Shown here in pieces: positions 34,357-41,929 of a stretch of DNA of 64,000 bases (positions are counted from its first letter, which is position 1; each line of letters starts with the position of its first letter). A program made the translations under genes and the position numbers. The notes beneath the pieces are model-generated. The model was not told where the DNA came from, did not search any database, and saw nothing but the letters and a program-made list of their open reading frames with translations. This DNA is from Phreatobacter aquaticus (lineage in GTDB: Bacteria; Pseudomonadota; Alphaproteobacteria; Rhizobiales; Phreatobacteraceae). The stretch spans positions 2,628,828 to 2,692,827 of the forward strand of contig NZ_CP039865.1 in assembly GCF_005160265.1 (NCBI RefSeq), in the 5' to 3' direction.

Positions 34357-34360
34357 GGGC

Positions 34361-34819
34361 TTACTCGGAGAAGAGGGTCTTCTCCATAAAGACGCTGCCC
34401 GGGCTTGGTCTATAGCTGCCGAACGCTGCGCATGGCTTGTAGCCCATGGCCGCATAGAGCTGGAGGGCTGCGGCATTGCGCGGACCGGTCTCCAACTGGA
34501 CCAGCGTGATGCATTCCGAACGCGCAACCGCCTCCAGAGCCTCCATCAGGGCACGCCCCGCGCCGAGCCCACGTGCCGTACTGTGCACGAACAGGCGCTT
34601 CACCTCGCCCTGTGGCGGGGCGATCGCCAGCGCGACGCAGCCGACCGCCCGGCCCTCGTGGCGCGCCACGAGGAAGCGGATATCGTCGGCGAGCAGCCGG
34701 TCGACGAGCGATCCATGCCGCTGTTCCGGTGGGTAGAGCGTCGCCGCAAAGGCATCCGCTGCCGCGATCAGCGCGCGCGCCTCGGCGCTGTCTGCCCGTT
34801 CAAGGGCGATAACGATCAC
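34361..34819 (-). CDS. GNAT family N-acetyltransferase
   Basis: A 152-residue acetyltransferase. The acetyl-CoA-binding motif is VKRLFVHSTARGLGAGRALMEALEAVA near residues 72-100 (a Q/RxxGxG/A variant: ARGLGAG), followed by LVQLETGPRNAAALQLYAAMGYKPC. The size is that of small-molecule or protein acetyltransferases. The start ATG overlaps the stop of the HTH antitoxin-like gene by 4 bp (34816-34819), so the two are translationally coupled. Some GNAT proteins are toxins that acetylate aminoacyl-tRNA, but those are usually paired with a ribbon-helix-helix antitoxin; here that role is speculative. Confidence 0.88.
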   Translation of the reverse strand: MIVIALERADSAEARALIAAADAFAATLYPPEQRHGSLVDRLLADDIRFLVARHEGRAVGCVALAIAPPQGEVKRLFVHSTARGLGAGRALMEALEAVARSECITLVQLETGPRNAAALQLYAAMGYKPCAAFGSYRPSPGSVFMEKTLFSE

Positions 34820-35172
34820 GAGGCGAGCGCCCGGTCCACCGCCTCGCGTTCCGTCTCGATGACCGTGATATAGGCCAGGAAGGCGCTGTCGGGCATGGTC
34901 CGGCCCTGCTCGATATCCCTGAGACGGGCGAGATTGATCCGGTAGCGTTCGGCGAATTCAGGCTGGCTCAGGCCGAGCGACTGACGCAGCAGGCGGACCT
35001 TTCGCCCGGCCACGCCGCGGTCGAGCTCCTCCTCGGTCCAGGGCGGGTTGTCGGGATCGTCAAGCGCGTTCTGCTCGATCTGCTCCGGAGACAACGCGTT
35101 CATGCGCCGCTCGAAGTCAGGATCGAGCGCGGGCAGGTTGTTCGGGTCGAGAAAGAACCTACCTTTGGACAT
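34816..35172 (-). CDS. HTH (XRE-like) antitoxin partner of BrnT
   Basis: A 118-residue protein with an acidic, proline-rich N-terminal half (RFFLDPNNLPALDPDFERRMNALSPEQIEQNALDDPDNPPWTEEELDRG). It ends in a helix-turn-helix, VRLLRQSLGLSQPEFAERYRINLARLRDIEQGRTMPD (residues about 67-103). This is the usual toxin-binding plus DNA-binding layout of an antitoxin. It starts at the ATG at 35172, inside the end of brnT (14-bp overlap). The classical BrnA antitoxin has a ribbon-helix-helix domain, so this pairing is a variant. It likely represses its own promoter at the palindrome 35451-35465. Confidence 0.82.
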   Translation of the reverse strand: MSKGRFFLDPNNLPALDPDFERRMNALSPEQIEQNALDDPDNPPWTEEELDRGVAGRKVRLLRQSLGLSQPEFAERYRINLARLRDIEQGRTMPDSAFLAYITVIETEREAVDRALAS

Positions 35173-35434
35173 ATGTTCTGATTTCCTTCGGATTGGCTCG
35201 GCGAGCCGAGATGATCCAATGCACGTCATCTCGCAAGGTATAGACCACGCTGAACAATCTACCGGCGAGAAGGCCAGTCGTCTTGCGTCGCAGCTCGCCA
35301 TCCTCCTCGCGGGACGCATCAATGTCGATCCGCAGCGGATCAAGAAAGACGCTTCTCGCCTCCCCGAAACTGATCCCATGCTTGATCAGGTTCGAGGCGG
35401 CCTTGTCGTCATGCCAGTCGAAACTGAACGGCAA
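35159..35434 (-). CDS. brnT: BrnT family ribonuclease toxin
   Basis: A 91-residue protein of the BrnT/DUF497 family (RelE-like fold). FSFDWHDDKAASNLIKHGISFGEARSVFLDP and LLAGRLFSVVYTLRDDVHWIISARRANPKEIRTY match the family along its whole length. BrnT toxins cut mRNA and halt translation. The start is a TTG at 35434, supported by GGAGGCGG just upstream and by the first residues of the family (MPFSFDWHDDK). It is the first gene of an apparent operon brnT, HTH antitoxin, GNAT and CoA-transferase. A perfect palindrome lies 17 bp upstream of the start codon. Confidence 0.9.
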   Translation of the reverse strand: MPFSFDWHDDKAASNLIKHGISFGEARSVFLDPLRIDIDASREEDGELRRKTTGLLAGRLFSVVYTLRDDVHWIISARRANPKEIRTYVQR

Positions 35435-35450
35435 GACCGCCTCCGGATCA

Positions 35451-35465
35451 TACGGAATTTCCGTA
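35451..35465. promoter_or_regulatory. palindromic operator of the brnT operon
   Basis: TACGGAA, T, TTCCGTA is a perfect 7-bp inverted repeat with a 1-bp centre. It lies between the ribosome binding site of brnT and the end of the upstream gene. Toxin-antitoxin operons are typically autorepressed through such sites, here probably by the HTH antitoxin. Confidence 0.7.
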
Positions 35466-35483
35466 CTTTCGGCAACGGCTCCT

Positions 35484-36065
35484 CTACCGCTGCCCGTCCC
35501 ACTTCGAGATCTGGTCCTGCGTCAGGCCGCCCATGCGCGGATGCGGCCGGCCACCGGTCGCCATGGCGAGCGTGAACATGATCTCGTCCGGGCGGGGGCT
35601 GTCGGCTACGAAGGCGGTGATGCCGTCGAAATGGCTGCGGACATAGGCCGCATCCTTGTGGTGCAGCGGGATGTCGAGAATGGTGCCGACCGTGCCGATC
35701 TTGGTCATGGACGGCACGATGGACAGCGCCTGACCCAGCAGTTCGCGCATCGCATAGCCGCCGGGCACATGCCAGAGGGCGCCGTGTTCCAGTTCGCCGG
35801 CCGTGCCGACCACTGAACCCTTGCCATAGCCTTCGATCGATTTCGGATCGCCGCCCATCGCCTTCAGGAGCGTGGTCGAGCATTCGAGACCGAGCGGCTT
35901 CAGCGCATCCATCATGCCCTGGATGTCCTCGACATAGCGGCCGGCGAAGGGGTTCTTGACGATCGCCGCGACGAACCCCTTGAGGATCGGCTTGTCGAGC
36001 TTCGGCCCGCCATCATGGCGCACGTCTTCCACGCCGACGACGATCTTCCTCACATCCACGTTCAT
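35484..36065 (-). CDS. DUF1185 ("amino acid synthesis") family protein
   Basis: A 193-residue protein starting MNVDVRKIVVGVEDVRHDGG. It contains KNPFAGRYVEDIQGMMDALKPLG near residue 38, YGKGSVVGTAGELEHGALWHVPGGYAMRELLG near 75-105 and GTILDIPLHHKDAAYVRSHFDGITAFV near 130. These are conserved in the DUF1185/AA_synth family, whose structure is known but whose reaction is not. The ATG at 36065 overlaps the UPF0280 stop by 4 bp. Its constant linkage here to UPF0280 and the Hnr-like reductase suggests a role in N-heterocycle or cyclic-amide breakdown (inference). Confidence 0.85.
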   Translation of the reverse strand: MNVDVRKIVVGVEDVRHDGGPKLDKPILKGFVAAIVKNPFAGRYVEDIQGMMDALKPLGLECSTTLLKAMGGDPKSIEGYGKGSVVGTAGELEHGALWHVPGGYAMRELLGQALSIVPSMTKIGTVGTILDIPLHHKDAAYVRSHFDGITAFVADSPRPDEIMFTLAMATGGRPHPRMGGLTQDQISKWDGQR

Positions 36066-36928
36066 TGCGGTCTCTCCCCGAGGCTTCTGTGGTGTCCGAC
36101 GGTGACAGTCTGGCCCTTGAGGCTCAAGGCTGCATCGATGATGAGGCGGCGGAGCCGCAGCTGCTCCGCGCGCTCCCGGCCGGCGGCGAGCGCCTGGCGG
36201 ATATCGTCCGCCGACAAGTCGCCGACAGCAACCGTCACGGCGAGGTCGCCGAGGTCGCTGTCGGGATCGAGCGCGCGGGCAGGGCGGCGCGTGACAGCTG
36301 GATGATCGACATCGACCGCATTGGCGATCAGGCTGGCGCAGGCATCGGCGCTGGCCGCATCGCGAGCGAGCACAGTGACGCTGTCGGCTATGCCAAGCGA
36401 GAACGACCGCCCCTGCGCGCCGGATGTCGCGATGCCGCCGATGCCGTCGCCGTGGCGGAGCGATACCTGCCCGTTGAGCGCGGGGACCGATCCGCGTGAG
36501 AAATCGGCGGCCATCGCCACCTCCAGCGTTTCGCCTTCGGTCAAGAACACGGCGATGTCGCCGCCATTGTTGACGAAGGCGCGATCCAGCGGCGCGGCCT
36601 CGGTCAGCACCTCCAGGATCTCGTCCGCCACCGAGCCTGCGACCGCCGCCATGGGGGTCAGGAAAACGCCCTGGTGCGGCCGGCAGGCATTGATCATGCG
36701 CAAGCCCACCGGCGTCTCCACCGTCGGCCGTTCGCTCATCGGCTTGCGCAATTCGGTAAGTTCTCCGGCGAGTTCGGGCAGAACGGTGCGGAACCGGGCA
36801 ATGGCTGCGTGATAGGCCTCCTTGACGGCCGCCGTCGCGCCCCAGGCCTTGATCACGAGGTCGATCGGCCCGTGCTGCAGATGCAGCCGGTCGCCGGCGA
36901 GCCATTGCGTGGTCGGGGCCTCCCACAT
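36062..36928 (-). CDS. UPF0280 family protein (ApbE-like fold)
   Basis: A 288-residue protein with the UPF0280 pattern: HLQHGPIDLVIKAWG at the start, QGVFLTPMAAVAGSVADEILEVL around residue 87-110, FVNNGGDIAVFL near 118 and GGIATSGAQGRSFSLGIADSVTVLARDAASADACASLIANAV near 163-205. The NNGGDIA and GIATSG segments parallel the flavin- and metal-binding motifs of ApbE (NxGGD and TSG), an FAD:protein FMN transferase. It sits between the MarR and DUF1185 genes, close to the Hnr-like reductase. A flavin-attachment role for that reductase is a reasonable hypothesis but unproven. Confidence 0.87.
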   Translation of the reverse strand: MWEAPTTQWLAGDRLHLQHGPIDLVIKAWGATAAVKEAYHAAIARFRTVLPELAGELTELRKPMSERPTVETPVGLRMINACRPHQGVFLTPMAAVAGSVADEILEVLTEAAPLDRAFVNNGGDIAVFLTEGETLEVAMAADFSRGSVPALNGQVSLRHGDGIGGIATSGAQGRSFSLGIADSVTVLARDAASADACASLIANAVDVDHPAVTRRPARALDPDSDLGDLAVTVAVGDLSADDIRQALAAGRERAEQLRLRRLIIDAALSLKGQTVTVGHHRSLGERPQ

Positions 36929-36929
36929 G

Positions 36930-37409
36930 TCAGGTGATCTTGGCCAGCAGGGCGACCAGTGTCCGCGCCTCTTCGGCGGTCATCGGCTCGAGGGTTCTCG
37001 CCGTCACCTCCGAGCCCCGGCTCTTCATCGCCTCGGCCACGCCGCGGCCCTCGTCGGTCAACGACAGCAGGACCAGCCGGGCATCGGTCGGATCGACCGA
37101 GGGCGAAACAAGGCCCCGTTTGGTCAGCCGTCCGGCCACGCCGAACATGGTCGCGGGATCGATCCCCACCAGCCGCCCCAGCAGATTCTGCGAGGTCGGG
37201 CCCAGATCATGCAGCTTGGCGAGTACGGAATATTGCACCGGCGTCACCTCGAATCCGTCCATCACCTGATCGAAGATCGAACTCGCGCGCTGGTGGGCGC
37301 GACGGATCAGGAAGCCGATCTGGTCTTCCAGCACATAGGTCTTCAGCGCCGCGGGATCGACGGTCAGCGGCGGGCTCTGCCGCTTGGCGCGGGCCTTGGT
37401 GGCGCTCAT
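36930..37409 (-). CDS. MarR family transcriptional regulator
   Basis: A 159-residue regulator. A basic start (SATKARAKRQSPP) is followed by the dimer helix and the winged helix: FEVTPVQYSVLAKLHDLGPTSQNLLGRLVGIDPATMFGVAGRLTKRGLVSPSVDPTDARLVLLSLTDEGRGVAEAM (about residues 55-130). DPTDAR is the wing with the DxR pattern. The start overlaps the Hnr-like gene stop (ATGA), and the UPF0280 start is 1 bp after its stop, so it is co-transcribed with the catabolic genes. It probably senses the pathway substrate. Its binding site is not obvious upstream of the Hnr-like gene. Confidence 0.92.
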   Translation of the reverse strand: MSATKARAKRQSPPLTVDPAALKTYVLEDQIGFLIRRAHQRASSIFDQVMDGFEVTPVQYSVLAKLHDLGPTSQNLLGRLVGIDPATMFGVAGRLTKRGLVSPSVDPTDARLVLLSLTDEGRGVAEAMKSRGSEVTARTLEPMTAEEARTLVALLAKIT

Positions 37410-38914
37410 GCCCGGCCCTCGCCGAACGGCCAGGGATTGCCGTCGGTCCAGCGGTCGATGCGGGCGGATGGGGCCACCTCGCGGAGCACATCCGCGATGG
37501 AAACGACGTCCGACATATGGCCCCCGAGCTGCTCGTAGAGCGCCTTCGGCACGGTGAACTCGATGGGCGCGACGATGGCCGGCGTCGGCACATAGCCGAA
37601 GGAGTTCTTCGGCATGCGCGTGACATCCGCCATGATCGTGATGCCGCCGCCGGGCCAGAGGAAGGCCGGCGCACCGCCCATGGTCACGCGCGTCTCGCCA
37701 CGCCCGACGGAGCGGGTCAGCAGGACCGGGTTCTCGGTGACGCCGGCACGCAGCGACCCGCCGGCGCCCGCCATGAACAGCACGGAACAGACCGACGGCT
37801 CGCAATTCTCGCCGATCCGGTCGACCACCTTCATCACTGCCTCGGGGATCGGCGCCGGTACCGGCACGAGGTTCTCGTCGAGGATGCAGTAGAGGAAGTG
37901 CTCGCCGGTCGTGGAGGTCATCAGCAGGCGCAGGCCGGGCCAGGCCACGGCCGGATCGATCTTCTGGATGATCGACAGGGGCTCGTCGATATCGGTTCCG
38001 CCCCAGCCGATGCCGGGATTCGCCACCTGGAAATAGCGGCCCGGCGTCGACTTGCGGCCCCGCACGCGAATGCCGGCCTGTTTCATGTCCAGCACGCGGC
38101 CGGCCTGATGCTCGGTCAGCACGCCGGTGATGTGGTCATCGACCACGATCACCTCGTCGACATGGCCGAGCCATTGCTTGGCGAAGATGCCGACGGTTGC
38201 CGATCCGCAGCCGACGCGCATCCGGCTCTCCGGCTTGCCGTCGACGATCGGCGCCTGGCCCGCGGCCACCACCACCTCATGACCGCCATCGATGGTCATG
38301 GTCACCGCCTCGCCACCGCACAGCTTCAGCATGGTGTCGCAGGTGGTGTTGCCTTCCTTCTTCGAACCGCCGGTGAGGTGGCGCACGCCGCCGATCGACA
38401 GCATCTGGCTGCCATATTCGGCGGTCGTCACATGGCCGACCTGTTCGCCATTGACCCGAATGGGCGCCGCCTCTGGGCCAAGATGGCGGTCGGTGTCGAT
38501 CTTCACCTTGACGCCGCAATAGCTGAAAATGCCTTCGGTCACGATGGTGACGGTATCGACGCCGTCATGCTCGGCCGAGACGATGAACGGCGCGGGTTTG
38601 TAGTCGGGATAGGTGGTCCCAGAGCCGACGCCGGTGACGAAGGTGCGGTCAGGGGCCAGCAGCTGGCCGTCCCACTCGTTCTTGCCGAATTCCACCAGCG
38701 GCGCGCCGTCCTCGACCGCCTTGGCCAAGAGCACGACCGGATCGGTGCGGATGAGCTGGCCGTTCTCGTTGGCATAGCGCGAACAGGCCCCCGCGCGGCC
38801 CGGCCGGATGCGGCAGAGCACCGGGCAGGCATCGCAGCGCAGGATGCCGTCGCCTTCGGCGGCACCGAACTTCTTCGAGCGCGCCTCGAGAGAGAGATGG
38901 TCAGTGGCGGTCAT
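37406..38914 (-). CDS. 6-hydroxynicotinate reductase-like iron-sulfur protein
   Basis: A 502-residue protein. The N-terminus has Cys27, Cys30, Cys34 and Cys44 (CDACPVLCRIRPGRAGAC), a likely Fe-S cluster site. Large conserved blocks follow: RTFVTGVGSGTTYPDYKPAPFIVSAEHDGVDTVTIVTEGIFSYCGVKVKIDTD, GNTTCDTMLKLCGGEAVTMTIDGGHEVVVAAGQAPIVDG and MRVGCGSATVGIFAKQWLG. Database naming for this type is 6-hydroxynicotinate reductase, after the Eubacterium barkeri enzyme that reduces the pyridone ring with ferredoxin. It lies downstream of a molybdenum hydroxylase operon, which fits a hydroxylate-then-reduce scheme. The exact substrate is not provable from sequence. Confidence 0.78.
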   Translation of the reverse strand: MTATDHLSLEARSKKFGAAEGDGILRCDACPVLCRIRPGRAGACSRYANENGQLIRTDPVVLLAKAVEDGAPLVEFGKNEWDGQLLAPDRTFVTGVGSGTTYPDYKPAPFIVSAEHDGVDTVTIVTEGIFSYCGVKVKIDTDRHLGPEAAPIRVNGEQVGHVTTAEYGSQMLSIGGVRHLTGGSKKEGNTTCDTMLKLCGGEAVTMTIDGGHEVVVAAGQAPIVDGKPESRMRVGCGSATVGIFAKQWLGHVDEVIVVDDHITGVLTEHQAGRVLDMKQAGIRVRGRKSTPGRYFQVANPGIGWGGTDIDEPLSIIQKIDPAVAWPGLRLLMTSTTGEHFLYCILDENLVPVPAPIPEAVMKVVDRIGENCEPSVCSVLFMAGAGGSLRAGVTENPVLLTRSVGRGETRVTMGGAPAFLWPGGGITIMADVTRMPKNSFGYVPTPAIVAPIEFTVPKALYEQLGGHMSDVVSIADVLREVAPSARIDRWTDGNPWPFGEGRA

Positions 38915-38949
38915 GGCGACCTCCGGTCGAGTGGATCGGCAGGAAAGAG

Positions 38950-39153
38950 GTCCTTCGAGGCGAGGCTGTCGCCTCGCACCTCAGGATGAGGATTGGATGG
39001 GCCTCGGCTGGACGAAGCGCGATCTGAGCCGCGTCATTGGCACTGGCTCCTGAATGGCGGATTGCTTCCCGTCCCTCATCCTGAGGTGCGAGCCCATAGC
39101 GAGATGCGAACGCATCTCGCGTTCGCTCGATGCTATGGCGAGCCTCGAAGGAT
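38950..39153. repeat. long inverted repeat TCCTTCGAGGC...GCCTCGAAGGA
   Basis: The left arm (38950-38991) contains TCCTTCGAGGC and CACCTCAGGATGAGG; the right arm (39073-39153) contains CCTCATCCTGAGGTG and GCCTCGAAGGA, its reverse complement. The right arm holds an extra hairpin (GAGATGCGAACGCATCTC). The element fills the 273-bp gap between the molybdenum hydroxylase and the Hnr-like gene and may attenuate read-through. It is a different sequence family from the GTCACCCCC-type repeats. Confidence 0.8.
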
Positions 39154-39187
39154 CGGTCGCCGTCCGCGGAACACATGAGACCATCCC

Positions 39188-41929
39188 TCATTCCGCGGCC
39201 TCCTTCGCCTGCATGGCCTCCCACAGCCGATGCGGCAGCACCGGCACCTGGGTGACCCGCACGCCGGTGGCGTGGCGGATGGCGGCAAGGATCGCGGGCG
39301 GGGTTGCCACCAGCGCCGGCTCACCGACGCCCTTGGCGCCATAGGGGCCCTCGGGCTCGGTATCTTCGATCAGCTTGACCACGATCTCCGGCATGTCGCC
39401 GACGGTCGGGATCAAGTAGTCGTGCAGGTTCTCGGTGCGGCCGGGGAGATATTCCTCCATCAGCGCCAGCCCCAGGCCCTGCGCGATGCCGCCATGGATC
39501 TGGCCCTCGGTCAGCGTCGGATTGACCGCGCGGCCGACATCGTGGGCGGCGACGATGGTCTTCACCTTCACCGTGCCGAGGATCCGATCGACCTCGACGC
39601 TCGCCACCTGAGCCGCGAAGCCATAGGTCGCATAGGGAATGCCCTGGCCATTGGCGTCCAGCGCCGTGCTCGGCGGATCGTACATGCCTTCGCCGGCCAG
39701 CACGGTACCCACGTCGTCGGCCGCGAGCGCCGCCAGATCGAGAGTGCGGCTCGCCTCGCCATCTTCGACAGAGAGCGTCGTGCCGTTCAGCGTCAGCTTC
39801 GCGCCCGGCCCGGCATTGGCAAGCGCCAGGATCTTGGCGCGGAGATCCTCGCCGGCAAGCTTGGACGCATTGCCGGAGACAAAGGTCTGCCGCGAGGCCG
39901 AGGTCTTGCCGGCATCATAGGTGCGATCGGTGTCGCCGATGACGAAGTCGAAATCGGTCACCGGCAGGCCGAGCCCGTCGGCGGCGATCTGTAGCAGCAC
40001 GGTGGAGGAGCCCTGGCCGATATCGGCGGCGCCATTCCAGAACGTCAGCTTGCCGTCGCGTCCGAGCGTGATGCGCATGCGCGACGGGTTCGACATCGAC
40101 GTATTGCCGCAGCCGTACCACATGCAGGCAATGCCGACGCCCATGGCCACGCGCCCGCCCTTGGCATTGTGCGCCTCAGCCTCGGCCTCGAGGCGGAAGA
40201 AGTCGTCCTTCACAGCATCGAGGCATTGCGGCAGGCCGGCTGAGGCATGGATCACCTGGCCGCAGGGCGTCGCATCGCCATGGTCGATGGCGTTGAGCCG
40301 CCGGATCGTCCAGCGATCAAGCCGGAGCTTTTCCGCGAGATCATCGATCAGCGTCTCGCCGGCAATCGCCGCCTGCGGGATGCCGAAGCCACGAAACGCG
40401 CCAGCCGGCACCTCGTTGGTGTGAATGGCCCGCACCCGGTTATGGACGTTCGGCACGCGATAGGGGCCGCTCGCATGAACCGGCACGCGGCCGGCAACCG
40501 TTGGCCCCCAGGACGCATAGGCGCCGGTGTTGAAATCGCCGGTCATCTCATAGGCCGTGAACCGGCCCTCGGCATCTGCCGACATGCGCGCGGAAATCGC
40601 CGAGGGGTGCCGCTTGGTGGTGGAAGCCATGCTCTCGATGCGCGAATAGATGACGCGCACCGGCTTGCCCGTGACCCAGGCGGCGACCGCGAGCAGCGGC
40701 TGCACCGAGACGTCAAGCTTGCCGCCGAAGCCGCCCCCGCAGGCGGTCGGCACGATGCGCACATCGGCCATGGCAAGCCCCATGACGCGCGCGACCTCTT
40801 CCTGGTCCATGACGGGCGCCTGCGTGCAGGCCGTCACCTCGATGCGGTTGCCGACGCGCAGCGCATAGCCGGCCTCCGGCTCAATATAGGCATGTTCGAC
40901 AAAGCCGGTGCGGAACTCGCCGGTGGCGGTGGCAGCGCCGGCACGATGGCCGGCCTCGACATCGCCGGTCTTGAGATTGCCGCGGCTCAGCACATTGTCG
41001 GGGATGGTCGGATGGAGCGCATACGCGCCCGGTTCCAGCGCTGCCTCGACGCCGATCAGCGCCTCTTCGATGTCCCAGGCGATCGGCAGTTCGGCGACGC
41101 GCACCGCCTCCACCGCCTCGCGGGTGCCGACCAGCGCCAGCACGCATTCGCCGCGATAACGCGCGAAGCCCGGCGCGAAGACCGGCTGGTCCTTCAGATG
41201 CGGGAAGATGCCGAAACTATTGGCGCCGGGCACATCGGCGGCCGTCAGCACCGCCTCGATGCCGGGATGGCCGGCCTTGAAGGCCTTGATGTCGCCGAGC
41301 GTGAAGCCGGCGCGGGCATGGGGCGAGCGCACGGCGCGCAGCCAGAGGGCACCCTCGGGCGCGAAGTCCGCGCCGAAACGGTCCGTGCCGGAGACCTTCG
41401 CCAGGCCATCGACGCGCGCGATGCGGGCGCCCACCGCCTGGCCGGCTTCGGCGACGGGGGCGGGCAGGATGTTTGCGCCACGCGCCACATCGGCCACCGC
41501 CTCGATGATCTTGATATAGCCGGTGCACCGGCAGAGCACGCCACCGAGCGCGTCCTCGATCGCCTGGGTGTCGGGGGAGGGCGTGTGCTTCAGGAGATCG
41601 GCTGCCGCCATGATCATGCCCGGCGTGCAGATGCCGCACTGGGCCGCGCCATGGGCCAGAAAGGCCTGCTTGAGGCGATCGACGATCGGGTCCGCGCCCT
41701 CGATCGTCAGGATGTCATGGCCCTCGGCCTGGGCCGTCGAGACGAGACAGGAGCAGACCTGCTCGCCATCCACCAGCACGGTGCAGGCGCCGCAATCGCC
41801 GGCATCGCAGCCGATCTTGGTGCCGATGAGCCCCAGGCCCTCGCGCAGCGTATCGGCGAGCGAGGCGAAGGGATCGGCGGTGACGGCGCGGTCAGAGCCG
41901 TTGACGCGAAGAACGATGGCCTGGCTCAT
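39188..41929 (-). CDS. molybdenum hydroxylase, fused 2Fe-2S and molybdopterin subunits
   Basis: A 913-residue xanthine-dehydrogenase-family protein. Residues 1-150 hold two 2Fe-2S clusters: Cys41, 46, 49 and 61 (plant-ferredoxin type) and the CGICTPG and CRCTGY pairs. From about 165 the molybdopterin domain begins (ARIDGLAKVSGTDRFGAD-like start), with GGGFGGKLDV near 395 and the catalytic Glu in GAKGVGEPAL near 885. The order FeS-Mo without FAD resembles Desulfovibrio aldehyde oxidoreductase, but a separate FAD subunit is encoded upstream. It would hydroxylate an N-heterocycle or aldehyde with water as oxygen donor. Its start overlaps the FAD-subunit stop (TGATG). Confidence 0.9.
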   Translation of the reverse strand: MSQAIVLRVNGSDRAVTADPFASLADTLREGLGLIGTKIGCDAGDCGACTVLVDGEQVCSCLVSTAQAEGHDILTIEGADPIVDRLKQAFLAHGAAQCGICTPGMIMAAADLLKHTPSPDTQAIEDALGGVLCRCTGYIKIIEAVADVARGANILPAPVAEAGQAVGARIARVDGLAKVSGTDRFGADFAPEGALWLRAVRSPHARAGFTLGDIKAFKAGHPGIEAVLTAADVPGANSFGIFPHLKDQPVFAPGFARYRGECVLALVGTREAVEAVRVAELPIAWDIEEALIGVEAALEPGAYALHPTIPDNVLSRGNLKTGDVEAGHRAGAATATGEFRTGFVEHAYIEPEAGYALRVGNRIEVTACTQAPVMDQEEVARVMGLAMADVRIVPTACGGGFGGKLDVSVQPLLAVAAWVTGKPVRVIYSRIESMASTTKRHPSAISARMSADAEGRFTAYEMTGDFNTGAYASWGPTVAGRVPVHASGPYRVPNVHNRVRAIHTNEVPAGAFRGFGIPQAAIAGETLIDDLAEKLRLDRWTIRRLNAIDHGDATPCGQVIHASAGLPQCLDAVKDDFFRLEAEAEAHNAKGGRVAMGVGIACMWYGCGNTSMSNPSRMRITLGRDGKLTFWNGAADIGQGSSTVLLQIAADGLGLPVTDFDFVIGDTDRTYDAGKTSASRQTFVSGNASKLAGEDLRAKILALANAGPGAKLTLNGTTLSVEDGEASRTLDLAALAADDVGTVLAGEGMYDPPSTALDANGQGIPYATYGFAAQVASVEVDRILGTVKVKTIVAAHDVGRAVNPTLTEGQIHGGIAQGLGLALMEEYLPGRTENLHDYLIPTVGDMPEIVVKLIEDTEPEGPYGAKGVGEPALVATPPAILAAIRHATGVRVTQVPVLPHRLWEAMQAKEAAE

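Noticed and set aside
36122-36926. Long overlapping minus-strand frame continuous with the DUF1185 gene
   Set aside because: The codons upstream of 36065 read an Arg/Gly-rich shadow of UPF0280; only the part after the ATG at 36065 matches a protein family.
37406-38914. Hnr-like protein as a radical SAM enzyme
   Set aside because: The CxxCxxxC...C N-terminus looks superficially like radical SAM accessory motifs, but no CxxxCxxC SAM motif or TIM-barrel pattern follows.
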